Shown here one piece after another: positions 43,680 to 55,230 of a stretch of 64,000 bases of DNA. The stretch's first letter is position 1. Every line of letters begins with the position of its first letter. The stretch is from Bactericera cockerelli (Eukaryota; Arthropoda; Insecta; Hemiptera; Triozidae): contig CM044960.1 in NCBI GenBank assembly GCA_024516035.1, forward strand, positions 18,422,183 to 18,486,182, read 5' to 3'. The notes beneath the pieces are model-generated. The model saw only the letters and a program-made list of their open reading frames with translations. It was not told the DNA's origin and ran no database searches. Position numbers and translations under genes: made by a program.

Positions 43680-45737
43680 CAAAACAAACTCCGCGATTTA
43701 TTGATGTGAATCTTCTTGTTTTCTTGGACCTTACTTTGACCTTAATTCTCTAAAAAAACTAAATAGCTCACGAGGACACTACTTAGCTTTATTAGTAGAT
43801 ACAGTCAATACAGTAAAATTATTCTATATTGTAGAGAACAAAGGCTATCGCATCAAAATAATGGACAAAAACCATTATTCTAGGTATTCTGATTTGATTT
43901 AGGAAATAGAAAAAATAATCTAATCTTAAATTTTCGACGTTGTTTTTGAACTAGATAAGTTGAAAAACAAGATAGAACTGAGCAGATATTTTAAATTGGA
44001 AAATCTACCATCGTACAATGTATTGTGATTGGGGAGGAGATAAGGGGAGGGGGTGTGATGGGAAAGAAGGGTGGGGGAGGGGGGGAGGGACGGAACAGTG
44101 AAGGGTGGGGGTGGAGCTCAAAAGTTAAAAAGTTTCAGGGCGGGCCAGGAGAGAACAGAATTCCGGAAGTTATTTTTTTGAGACAAAATTTATGGGGCAC
44201 GAAATTTTCTGATTTGGGTAAGAGGAACAGGGAATAAAACTTTTTCGATGGGTTCATCTTGTACTCTTTCCATCTTCTCTCTCTATATTGTTTTTTTCCC
44301 CACCTCTTTTTGTCTCTCTCTCTCTTGTTCTTCCTATTTATTTTTAACATTTCTCTCTGTATAGTCTACCTCCTCTCTCTCTGAAAATGGTGGGCGTTTT
44401 GTAATATTAAGTCAAACTTATTTTCTTGATTTTGCTCGTTAAACTCAAGAGAAGTAATAATAATTAAGAGCTAACTCAATCTTCTGCAAATTTGCATCCG
44501 GGAATTTAATAAGTTCGCCTGTACATATGAGAGAAAAGGTTTGGTAAGTTCTGAAAACACTGAGGTCAGTTTATGACAGGAATGGATCACTTGCACATAC
44601 TTTTGTACTGGCTGTATCGAAAGTGTTCATTTTAAGGATTTCCAAAGTATTTTATTTTTTCTAAGCCCAGGAAACCTTCTTAAATTTTAAGTCAAACAGT
44701 GGAACTTTAAAAAATCATTTTTTGTAAGATATGAATACACGAAACAATTCCTGACAAAATTTTAAAGGGACTTTATTTTGAGCAAAAAAGATGTCTGAAT
44801 TCCAGAACACGAGTGAATCCTTGGTAGAAAAAAGCCTCATAAGAAGGAGTAAACTGAAAAATCCAACTAGGTAAATAAATATGACGTCAAAAGTATGTAT
44901 CAATTTTTTTCCCGATCAGGCAAAAAGGCTTTTTGGGTATTTCACATTCGTTTATCGTGGTTTTGATGGCGGAAATGGCTCTTCTGGTATTCTTACAAAA
45001 AACATAGAAAAAAAATCAGTCACAAAAAAAATCCATTTGCCAGTGATACATTATTTACCTATATTTCGAAACCCATCAAATTCGGACAGTAAGTAAGTAT
45101 TGAGGCATCGAATGAAAATTATTGATGTGCAATTGTGCATATCTTATGGTAGATGATATATTTTCAATGAGATCAAAGTATTTGAGGTACCTATTCAGTT
45201 CTCATATAACCACGAGTCTATATTATGACTTTGATATCCTTTCACAGACCTCCACATTCCATTACTACCTGCATTAGTCAGTGGAGTGATAGTTCTAGGG
45301 TAACCTAAAAGCTTTGTCTTCTTTGTCTTCAAGCCCTGACTTAAATTGAATAGTAAAAAGTTATTGGTCCCGCACCATAAAGTTTCCGTACCTTTCTCTT
45401 CTTTAACCGCTGATAACACTCTGCTTCAAAAGTTCTGCACTAGAAAATAGGTTCCATGCTCTCAATAAAAGTAGACACCAAGCCAGCGTCATACCAAGAC
45501 CCCTCGTCCTGTGTGTATACCTGTGGTGGTCCCTTGTCTGTTCGTCACATCGTAAACGAATGTCACACCTTACTATGCAAACCGCCAATCATATGACCCA
45601 AAACCATCTCTTCTGTGAAGTGGACTCACTTATGACTTTTCTAAGAAGTATCAACCTCTTTCACCTTATGTAGACCTTGAGAGGATCGGTACGAACGATC
45701 ATACAATAAATTGATTAAAGTGCCCAATAAAGAAAAA
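43680..45737. other. intergenic DNA with a G-rich tract
   Basis: 44029-44110 is strongly G-rich on the plus strand (GGGGAGG, GGGGGAGGGGGGAGGG) and could form G-quadruplexes. No gene recognised. Confidence 0.45.
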
Positions 45738-45965
45738 AAAGCCAGCGTCAGTCGATGGCACGTTGATAAACCTAATTATTGTGTCACCGAAAGTACCAAA
45801 ACTTGGTGATTATTAAAATGCAAACCATTGTGATAGTGGCTATGCCCGGCCCAACCTAGACTGAGTGAGGTTAATGTGGGTGGCTGCTTTGTGAGTTTCC
45901 AGTGAATGGAGGGTAAAACCCCTGTCTCAATTGGCCTGGATGTTAAAGAGACAGGAAGCCACAGC
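45738..45965 (+). repeat. 5S-type SINE, diverged
   Basis: GCCAGCGTCAGTCGATGGCA, then CCCGGCCCAACCTAGACTGA and GAATGGAGGGTAAAACCCC. The middle of the head is replaced or diverged. Confidence 0.7.
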
Positions 45966-46745
45966 AAAAAAGTAGTCACCGCAGACGTGTAACTAGCACA
46001 CTCGGTTCGAATCCCAAACTGAGTTTAAATTTTCTACTCCATAAATAATAGTATAGCTATTACTGATGAAAAGTGATGAAAATTGTGTAGCTATTACTTC
46101 CGAGAAATTTCTAATATTAGAAATCGGAAGTAATATTGTGTTCGTTTTATTAAGTTGTTGTTGATGTTGTGAGCAAGCAAATAATATTCATTAAATGATT
46201 CTGCTATGCTATGATATCGAGTCAAGTTTTGAAATAATAACAAGAAATAAATCAATAGGTATTCGATTAGAATGAATAATTTTTGAAATATTGTTTTTAC
46301 TCAGACTAAACGTTCGTTCCTTTTGTTGAAAATTTTCCTTTAATATTGTCTTTTAATTTTTATTTTTATTTTTTTTTAATATTGTCTTTTAAAAAAAGAC
46401 AATATTGGAAATAATCCATGACTTGTGGTACACCTGGTTGAAAGCTACAGCTTCCCGAGGGTACTCTTTAGAAAGCCATTCACCCTGCTTTCTCCATCCT
46501 CCCTTCTCCAACTCTTCCTATAGTCAATGGTATTGATATCACAGGAAATTAGGAGCATGAATTTATAGGTATAATTTTACAACATAAATCATTCTTACAA
46601 AAGGTCCTTTCTATGCAGTTGAAAGTAACCCCCTGCATAACCACATCCCCCGCAGCTCACCCCTCTGTGGTGGGGTGGATGGATGAGACACTTTGGAAAG
46701 AAAAGGAGTCAGGTCGTGCTCATAGCGAGGTTGAAGAGACGAGAC

Positions 46746-47762
46746 CATGCGCGGATATAGCCCTCTTGTACTGGGGGGGCACAACTGCACAATATACCTA
46801 ACTAGCGGGTTACACGCGCCGCTTCGCAAGCCTATCACACACATACACACACAAATTTCAATATTTTTCGTGTCACCCATCCATTTCTTGTCCTTACTGG
46901 AGCTCAAGAATGGCTCATCAGAATTTCGCGATCAATATATCAAATGAAGATTCCAACCCTTGCAAAAACACTCTCGCTTTGAGTTGATAGTTCGTCACCA
47001 CACATTTCGAGAAAAAATGTCATTCAGGTCAAAAAACGTAAATACTTTTTGTTTACCCATCCATTTTATGTCCTTACTCAACGTAGCTCAAGAACGGCTC
47101 ATCACAATTTCGTGATTGATATCTCAAATGAAAACTTGAACCCTTGCTTAAAACTTTCTCTTTTTGAGCCGCCGCCGTGGCGCCGTCACGACAAATTTTG
47201 AGAAAAAAATGTCATTTCGGTCGAAAAATGTGATTTTTTTGTGTCACCCATCTATTTTTTGTCCTTACCCCGTGAAGCTGAACCCTAGAGATAAATTCCC
47301 TGATCCAAATGGACCTATAGTTAAAATTTCAGGTTTCTCGGACAATCTGTGTGGATTTGACAACTTTATTATTTAGTTATTTCCTATTGGTCTTAGGATT
47401 GGGAATTATTTTGGGACCCGTGCCCCCTAACTTATTGAGATCTTTTTTTTACGGGATTAGTCTTTGAATTGGCAATTATTTTGGGTCCCGTGCCCCCCTA
47501 ACTTATTGAAATATTTTTTTTTTACAGGATTAGTCTTAGAATTGGGAATTATTTTGGGTCTCGTGCCCCCCTAACTTATTGAGATCTTTTTTTTTTTACA
47601 GGATTAGTCTTAGAATTGGGAATTATTTTGGGTCCCGTGCCCCCCTAACTCATTGAGATCTTTTTTTACGGGATTAGGTATAATGAAATTTGAGAAACAC
47701 CGCTTACCAAAAAAATCTGGGGGGGCACGTGCCCCCCGTGCCCCCCCCTATATCCGCGCATG
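46746..47762. mobile_element. non-autonomous hAT-like element with 8-bp target duplication and internal tandem arrays
   Basis: The ends CATGCGCGGATATAG and CTATATCCGCGCATG are inverted repeats bordered by GACGAGAC at 46738-46745 and 47763-47770. An 8-bp duplication and a GCGGAT-type end fit the hAT superfamily. Internally there are about 2.5 units of roughly 180 bp (CACCCATCCATTT...TTGTCCTTAC) and four units of about 72 bp at 47385-47680 (AATTGGGAATTATTTTGGGT, CCCGTGCCCCCCTAACTTAT). No transposase. Confidence 0.85.
47385..47680. repeat. 72-bp tandem repeat inside the hAT-like element
   Basis: Four units, each containing GGATTAGTCTTAGAATTGGG and CCCGTGCCCCCCTAACTTAT and ending in a T-run. Confidence 0.85.
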
Positions 47763-49236
47763 GACGAGACAAAATGAACCCCTTTCAGGAACCAGAGATA
47801 CAGGGCAAAATTAATAGATAGGCATTTTGCAATAGCTCTGCGGAACTCAACTCTACATTTTCTGCACTAATTCAATAGGGGGAAATGAAGAAACGCACTC
47901 GAACATCGAGTTATTAATCTGATTTTATTAATCTATCTACCAGTTAATTTTACTTTAAAATGTTGCATCGGTGTTAAGCACACTAAAAAAAGACGAATTG
48001 TTAAATGAAATATATTATATCTAATTTACAAATTTTGCTTTAATATTCAGTATTATATTATGACCTTCAATCATCATAATGTTAACATTTAGGATCCTCG
48101 TGGTGCTCCTTTTTCATCTAACCTTACACGTTTGACCAATGCAATTTCTTAGCTCACGTCGTAAATAACAAAAGCGGATTGCGATGGAAGCAGGAAACAA
48201 GGATGGAAATATTCGAGAGTAGAAAATTGCGAAAAAGAAAGATAGATCGCTGCGGTAGAGGGCGATGGAAGGGAGAGAGAAGCGTGAAGTGGATGGGGAG
48301 AAAAAGAGACAGAGAATAATGGTGACATGAAAGAGAGCGGATTAAAAGAAATATGAGAGAAGGAGAGAGAGAGAGAGAGAATAAGAGTGACACAGGGGAA
48401 AGAGAGAGTGGGAGAGAAAAAGGGAAGGAATGAAAATGAGAGAGGGGGAGAGGAGAGGGAAGACGGGTAGGGAGAAGAGAGAGTATAGACAGGGATGATG
48501 TAGGAAATAGAAGAAAGCTTATAACATTTACAAGAAGAAAATTGTGTCAATGGGGAACATATAGGTCGACGTGTGAGAAGGGGAGGAAATAGATCGGGCA
48601 AAGATGGAAGAAGAGGAAAAATACTTCTAAAAAGAGTCCCCAAGATTAATGATGGTTTGGAAGTAGAGTTCGAATTTTACTTCGGGAGAAGTGCTAAGTT
48701 ATTTCAACCTTAACCCTAAGAAAGCTAAGAGACGCATAGTAAGAGCAAGGATGTCGAGATGTCGAGTGGTACATACAACCACAACCACTGTGGTGTGTGT
48801 TGCGTCTTATTCTTTTCTGTGGTATGCCCTCTGATGCAAGAGATACAATACTTCCCATTTAGATTCTGTGTCACATCGAGAGCATCGAAGTACCTATACA
48901 ACATATCTAACCAAAATTTGGATATCTTTTTTTTTATACAGGTTGTTTCGACTCTGATACTTTAATTAGTAAGCCAGCGCCAGCTCCATACCACTGAGCT
49001 ATCAGTGCTCCTCCTCGCTTCTTCTTGCACTTAGTTTCTTCTCAATCTTCTTCCTGTTTAATCCGTCTACACTAAACTTAATATCATCCATTTTCTCACC
49101 CTTGCTTTCCCATCTAAACTTTTAAAAGAAACTTTATCTTCTGACTTTTGAAGCTACCTATCTAAAAGGGATCAAGGAAAAAAAACTTTACATGTGTAAT
49201 TTTCAACATGCCTACCTGCTTGTACTTTTCTTTGCC

Positions 49237-49320
49237 TTATTGTGGAGTCTTTCCTTTTTTGTGGAGTCTTTCCTTTTTTGTGGAGTCTTTCCTTATTTGT
49301 GGAGTCTCTCCTTATTTTGA
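49237..49320. repeat. 18-19 bp minisatellite, four units
   Basis: TGGAGTCTTTCCTTTTTTG repeated four times with small changes. Confidence 0.85.
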
Positions 49321-50542
49321 GGCATAACGTTTTCTTTGATCCTCATTTCTTTCTTTCTTTCAGCCTCCATAGCTCAGAAGGCTTGCTCATGGGATCTTTC
49401 CACAGCACTTTGTCTCTTATTTCTTGGAAATTGAAGAAAGAGTCTGATACTTTACAGAAAACCATGTTTTTTGTAATGCTCAAGAGTGGGTTTTAAAACC
49501 TCACACTTGCAACAAAATCTCTAGTCTCGAGAAAAGTTCCCTACATGTGTTTTCTTGCTTTCCTTCATTGTATATGTGTAATATTGTATGGGAAAGATCT
49601 TCTGACGTTTTATACGTCTTCTCTTATAGTACCTATGAAAGCTTTGAAGTTTATGAAGTTTATGTTTTGTACAGGAGACAAAATGATGAAATGGATATTT
49701 TGAATTTTCACAAGCTCTGTTGGAACAATTTTTTTATTTGTATAAAGTAGGTATGTATATTATTCTGTTTATAAGTTTTGAATAGCAGATTATGTTCAAC
49801 TGTGGTATGACACGTGGCATCAGATCCGTTTAATACTACCCACTACTTAGAAGATAATATGATTTTTTTTTAATACATAAAATAACCAACACAATATTTA
49901 ATAATAGATAATATTCTTTATACTGTGAACCATGTGTCCATGTTGAATGATAAATTCCATTAATAATTAGACAAGTAAGAAAGGAATGTCTTATTCATTC
50001 AAAAGATAAAGTGTGAGCACTTGTTTCTGAAACAAGAAAAAAATCAAAATGGGTTCTGCTATAATATCAAGATTTCGTTCACCCTGTATGTACAAAAGTA
50101 AACTCAATAGATTCAAAGTCACATTCAAGAAGAAGGTGTAAATATTTGACAAACACTTAGGAACTTTTTGACTAGGGAAAAGGTAGAAAACACTCAAGTT
50201 TTCGTATCTTGCGTCACTTTTGAATAAGAGACAAATTTCTTCTTCTCTCTCTCTCTCTCTCTCCAATCGTCATATTGCCATATCTCAATTCAGCAACCAT
50301 TGCAAAGACGAAACTACAGCAGAATATATAAAATTTACATAGGGATATACCTACAGTTTTCCAAAAGGATAAATTCGATTGCCACGTGCTTCTAGTTCTA
50401 GGCGGAACATTGCACTCAACGTGTCATCTCTGCTGTTTACATGCATAATGCAGCTGGACCTAGATTTCGGGGGGGTTTTGAGGATGGAAGAGACGACGTA
50501 TACTCCATCGTATTTATTTTGCAGAGGTTTCTTGAAAATTTC

Positions 50543-50580
50543 GGGGGGGGGGGGGGGGGGGGGGGGGGTTTGTCCCCCCC
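50543..50580. repeat. G26 homopolymer followed by C run
   Basis: 26 consecutive G, then TTTGT, then seven or more C. Strong quadruplex or hairpin potential, and a likely site of length error. Confidence 0.9.
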
Positions 50581-50865
50581 CTCCTACACCACTGGTGTCT
50601 GTGTGTGTGTCAGGTGGTCATGCGCTATTTAAAAAGTCTACTATCTAAACATTGAGCTTTTAGACCATTTTTTCTTTTGAGGACAAAAGGTCCTCAAAAG
50701 AAAAGGAAAAAAGATGTTAGTTCTTAGCAATGTTTTTACAATAGGTAATATTTTGTGATCATATATTTAATGCAAACGCAACATTTACATTATTACATAA
50801 TCATAGTAAATAATTGATTAATTGGGTATTTGATGACCATAATAATGACGTGAGAGAAAGTAATA

Positions 50866-51054
50866 ATATAATATAATATCGCTTATTTATACTGCCCGAT
50901 AAATATTAAAGTCCATATCCAGCAGTAGCAAGACTATTATTATGGGTAAAATCCCAAATGGAGGATAACTTGTCTGTCCCGCTGGGTTTCGAACCCACGA
51001 CCTCTGGAACCTCTGGATCACAGAGTGCCGCCTTTACCACTGAGCTATCGGACA
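50866..51054 (-). repeat. tRNA-derived SINE (8138 family) with many one-base deletions
   Basis: The whole family is aligned from TATTTATACTGCCCGAT to CACTGAGCTATCGGAC, but it lacks single bases at many places (for example TGTCTGTCCCGCTGGG against TGTCATGTCCCGGCTGGG). Confidence 0.8.
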
Positions 51055-51713
51055 GACTATAATATATATTAATTTAAATAATACCATACATTAGGTAACT
51101 ACCAAATATTTTTCTTTCACCAGCACGGCCATGCCTTGATGAACGCACGCCTGCAGCTTAGCCGTAACGCGGCTAGTAATAGATAAAGGTTGTATGAAGA
51201 AAGATTATAATACATAGATCTCTTTTTTTATACATACATGTAGAAATAAAGATAGAGTTTGTATTCTAACATTTTCAATTAACATGATCGTTCAGACTTT
51301 AAACTTGGAGATGGAAGCATGACATAGTCATTACTGCATTAGGTAACATACCTGTGCTGTGTATGTCTCCTTCTGATATGATTTGCGAGTCCATAATATT
51401 CCAGAGATAAATAAAATAACATAAATACAAAAGTCCCAAAAAAACGACTATCTTTTGTGGAATAATAAAAAGAAGAAAATTTTTAGAATGTCAAAAGATG
51501 AACGGAAACAACCTGACATTGAATTATTTTTTCTGTCAAAACGCTTTCCTTGACAGAAAAGAGGTTTTTGTGATATGAAACTCAAAGAATGGTTTCTGCC
51601 TTGTCGTAAGATTCTTTTCATATGAAGATAATTTGTGTCTCTGAGGTTGTAGTGAAGACACAGACGGAAGGAGGAAAAATGTAATAAACTTGTGCGAAAA
51701 TCAATCATCATAG
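51055..51713. other. intergenic, no gene recognised
   Basis: AT-rich; open frames match no family. Confidence 0.4.
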
Positions 51714-51866
51714 GGTGGCGTCATCGTGAACGATGGTAGCAGACAGTGGAGGAATGACTCAGCACATCTACCACTGTCTTTACAGGAGGCTAATAATTGA
51801 CGAGGGCCCCAGAACCAAGTCAATGTGGTCTACTCCTGTTTAGTCCCCAGCTAGACTTTAAAACAC
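51714..51866 (+). repeat. unnamed 160-170 bp dispersed repeat, copy 2
   Basis: GGGTGGCGTCATCGTGAACG, ATGACTCAGCACATCTACCA, GGCCCCAGAACCAAG and TTTAGTCCCCAGCTAGACTT, matching 16838 and 58312. Confidence 0.75.
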
Positions 51867-53299
51867 AAAAATTAAAATTGTTTTGAGTTATCAGACATCA
51901 TAATATTTTTTGAATTATTATTATAATCAAAAATGAAGAAATCGTTTTCAAAGTCTCAATCGTTCCAGAGTTATAACAAATGGCACCAAATAGGTAGGTA
52001 CCTACTAGGGTTGATGTACCTAAATAAGTAAATAAATGAATCCGCTAACTCGAAATTCAAGGGATAGAAGCGTTATTTCTAGTTATCGAGTTTTGAGATA
52101 TGGCGATTTCCAATAAGGAGCAAAGTTTGACAAGGGCTGGAGAATTCTTTCGAGTTAATAGGATTTTCGACTTACTGGTATTTCGAGTTACCAAGAGATT
52201 CTACTGAATAATATTCTTCAGTAAAATAAGGTACTGTTATAATTGGATTCACCCCAGATGTGGTTTATAAGTGATAAGATAATTTTATTATTAATAATGT
52301 AGAAACTCATTAAAAATTTCCAGCTTGATAAACTTGCTGAAAAAAATCTTGCATAATACATATCGTTTATACCAGACCATGTTCCGTTCTTGTGAAATTC
52401 ATATCTTTTTTTTATATTCGTAGTTTTCTTGCTGTGCATTTTTTGTGCTTGTCATCTCTTATAATATTTATTGACTTCAAGAGATGATCTGAGACTTCAT
52501 TTTAACTTACTGAAAGTACCCTATATAGTTCTAAGTGTCAAAAAATTCAAGTGAGCGTCATTGAAATTACTATAAGGAGTAAAATATTAGAGGTCAGGTG
52601 CATGGTCTCTATAACTAAGAACCGCTAATACAAAGTTAATGAATTTATATTGGGACTGCTAGCTCTTTATCTCCAAAATGCTCTGACTTGAGGTTCATAA
52701 ATTTATATTTGCAAGATAGAGACATTGCCTTATGTAAAAAAAATTGGAAGTTAATATTTAAACTCTTTCTCTAGAACCGAAGATGCCACATTTTTCCGCT
52801 CGGAATCCCGCCAAGTACATAGATGATTACAGGGAAATATTATAAATTAAAAATTGCTTATGAATACACAGAATAAGAACTCATTTCAAAATATTCGAAT
52901 ATTAAAAAAAAAAAAAATATTACCTACACACTATAGGAACATATACTTGTATGCTAGAATTTTGAATCATATATTATGTAACTCAGATGATAGCTAATGA
53001 AACCAGAAAATGGAGGGTTCTCTGACTAGCCACGTCAAAACATTATCAGTAGCATTGCTATCTCTCCTAACAATAAGAAGGTGGACGCATCATACAAGAG
53101 CACTATCTCAAGTTCAGTTAAACCAATTTTAAAGGTGAGTTACAATTTAATGTTAAGGGGGAATGAGTCTTGACATCTGATGCATTAGGTACCTAAGTAG
53201 GCCTCTACCTGAAGAAAACATCTAGCTGAAACAGACATGCTAGGTGTTCAGGAGACAAGATGACATTAATCTTGTGAAGTAACATTTAACAAAACTTAG
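51867..53299. other. AT-rich intergenic DNA
   Basis: 52040-52200 has several CGAGTTA/AACTCGA motifs of the kind found in pogo-like MITEs, but no defined ends. No gene. Confidence 0.4.
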
Positions 53300-53610
53300 C
53301 ACGTCAATCGCCCAAGGTAAAATCGTGAAATTTCTCCACGGGCCTAAAATACAATAAGAGTGTTAGGTGTATGCGCCTGACGGGTGTTTTCTTATTTTTT
53401 CAATAATTCCATTAGTCTTCAACATAACTCAACAAAACAAAATGCTATCTGTTCCTCCCAGGTTCACCTATCGAACTACAATGCTGAAAGCATAGGACTA
53501 TGAGGCGTATACGCCTGACATAGAGAACATGTGAACAACTTAGTGTCAGGCGCATACGCCTGACAGGGCCTGAACGGAACAGTGACTGTCAGGCGCCGGC
53601 GATTGATGTG
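53300..53610. mobile_element. TTAA-flanked MITE (piggyBac-like) with repeated palindromes
   Basis: The left end CACGTCAATCGCC and the right end (minus strand) CACATCAATCGCC match 12 of 13. TTAG (53296-53299, probably a mutated TTAA) and TTAA (53611-53614) lie outside, fitting piggyBac-type insertion. Inside, the palindrome GTCAGGCG...CGCCTGAC occurs in whole or in part four times (near 53365, 53505, 53543 and 53587). No coding capacity. Confidence 0.65.
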
Positions 53611-54608
53611 TTAAAGTTGATACAGATTTGTTTCCTATATCTTTACAATAAACTTGACTAATTAGTGTGATTAGTTAAACCTGTTAAACTCATTATGTGC
53701 TAAGCTACAAGTAACATTTCCTTGCTGTAAAATACATCTATAAAAAAATTGTTGAAAACAAACAACTAAACATCGTAAGAACAGAAATTCTCAAGTTTAT
53801 TAAAAAAAAGTTTGGAGCTTAAATATTCTTCAAAAATTAAGAAAACTAGATGTACTTTCATCGAAAATATCTCAAAGCTGTTTCCGGGGAGAGGGAGAGG
53901 GGGAGTGGAATAAGATGGAGAATGGAGGGACAAATAAACTATGGCAGAAAACGGGAAGCGGGTTTACGTGAAGTTTATAGTTAAGAGCTGAAGCATTCCG
54001 AGTCAGGTCCGAGTAGTACGGAGGAAGGGAGGGAGGAAGAAGTGGAGCTAGGAGGGAGGGAGAGCTAGGAGAGAGGCAGGGAGGAAAAAGTGGAGGTAGG
54101 AGGGAGAATATAGGAAGGAGAATGTAAAGGAGGAGGAGGAGGAGGAAAATAAAAAATAAGAAGCAGTAGAAAGAAAACAAGGAGATGAAAACATTGTTCC
54201 AGAACTGGTCTTGTATACCTGAAAACCTCTGATTAAGTTAAACTTGTTCTTTTTCTTATGTAACGGCACCCACTAAAGCCTTTACTATAAAGGCACAGCT
54301 GTTGCCCAGAAATATATGCCTCTTTAGAAGCAGCGTCTTTAAGGAGAGACACAACTTTCATACACCTATGTAGGTACTTTGTTAAAGTATTTGCACTTAT
54401 AGTGTAGGAGAGAAACTTAGAAAGGAACCTTTGCTGATGAAAATAAGAATAGTTTTAATGAGTTACAAACGAAATGTAAGCTGTTTCCAGGGGTCTACAA
54501 TAGGAGCGAAAGTACTTCACACAGTGAAAACTTGAAACGTATCCTTTTAATAAAATATGTATACTGAATACTTCTTCAAGGTTTTTTTTTTATATAATAG
54601 GTTATAAT
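53611..54608. other. intergenic with purine-rich tract
   Basis: 53880-54180 is GGA-rich on the plus strand, with (GGA)n near 54130-54145. Minus-strand frames here are artefacts. Confidence 0.45.
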
Positions 54609-55230
54609 TAGAGCCCGGACAATATGACAAAAAAATTACTGTCATAATCTTTAGCATATTTTGACAATTTTTAATGTTTTAGCATATTTAAACACAATTA
54701 TTTATGATAATTATTTCAAGAATATTTTTGAGGAAATGTTCTTGAAAATAATATATTTCGTCAAATTCAATAACATTTCAGAAGAAAGGAAATCTCACAT
54801 ACAACAGAAGATTACCTCACAATAAAGCTACCGAGATTATAGATTTTTCAAAAAAGTTCAACTGAACTTTACCTACCAATTTTCCAGAAAAATCAAGAAG
54901 GGAACTTGAGGATATTCTAAGGAAAATCCCAGGATTACTATAAGCTATGGTTCTAGTGCATCAATACATCAATGGAATAGGACCAGAATTCTATAATCTT
55001 ACTCCTATGTAAAAAGTCTGTCCTTTCACATTGGTAGATGTGGAAGGATTATTTTCAAAGTAAAAAACCATCCTGAGTGACCAACGTCATGTTTTCACCA
55101 TGGATAAGATGGAAATGTACATTTCTACAAATATTTGGAGTTAAGTATACATGCCTAAACCTAAATTTATTTGGATTATTTTAGCATATTTTGGGGCGCA
55201 TATTTGGAACAACTTATAATCCGGGTTCTA
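54609..55230 (+). mobile_element. degraded hAT element with 8-bp target duplication
   Basis: The ends TAGAGCCCGGA and (minus strand) TAGAACCCGGA are inverted repeats. GTTATAAT (54601-54608) and GTTACAAT (55231-55238) flank them, an 8-bp duplication with one change. It contains the transposase remnant at 54884-55144. Confidence 0.75.
54884..55144 (+). pseudogene. hAT transposase C-terminal dimerisation domain, broken
   Basis: Reading one frame through three in-frame stops gives PEKSRRELEDILRKIPGLL, HQYINGIGPEFYNLTPM, KVCPFTLVDVEGLFSK and KTILSDQRHVFTMDKMEMYI. The V-D-V-E-x-x-F-S ... K-x-I-L-x-D-x-R order is the hallmark of the hAT C-terminal domain. At least two stops are TAA where Tyr (TAT/TAC) or a similar residue is expected, so it is dead. 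Confidence 0.7.

Larger units (their letters stand above)
47763..50865. other. intergenic DNA, no gene recognised
   Basis: 48180-48630 is a long purine-rich tract on the plus strand (GAGAGGG), giving spurious Ser/Pro/Leu-rich minus-strand frames. 49237-49320 is an 18-19 bp minisatellite of four units (GTGGAGTCTTTCCTTTTTT). A 26-base G run at 50543-50568 is followed by a C run. Confidence 0.5.

Noticed and set aside
48149..48643. 164-codon Ser/Leu/Pro-rich minus-strand frame
   Set aside because: Complement of a purine-rich low-complexity tract.
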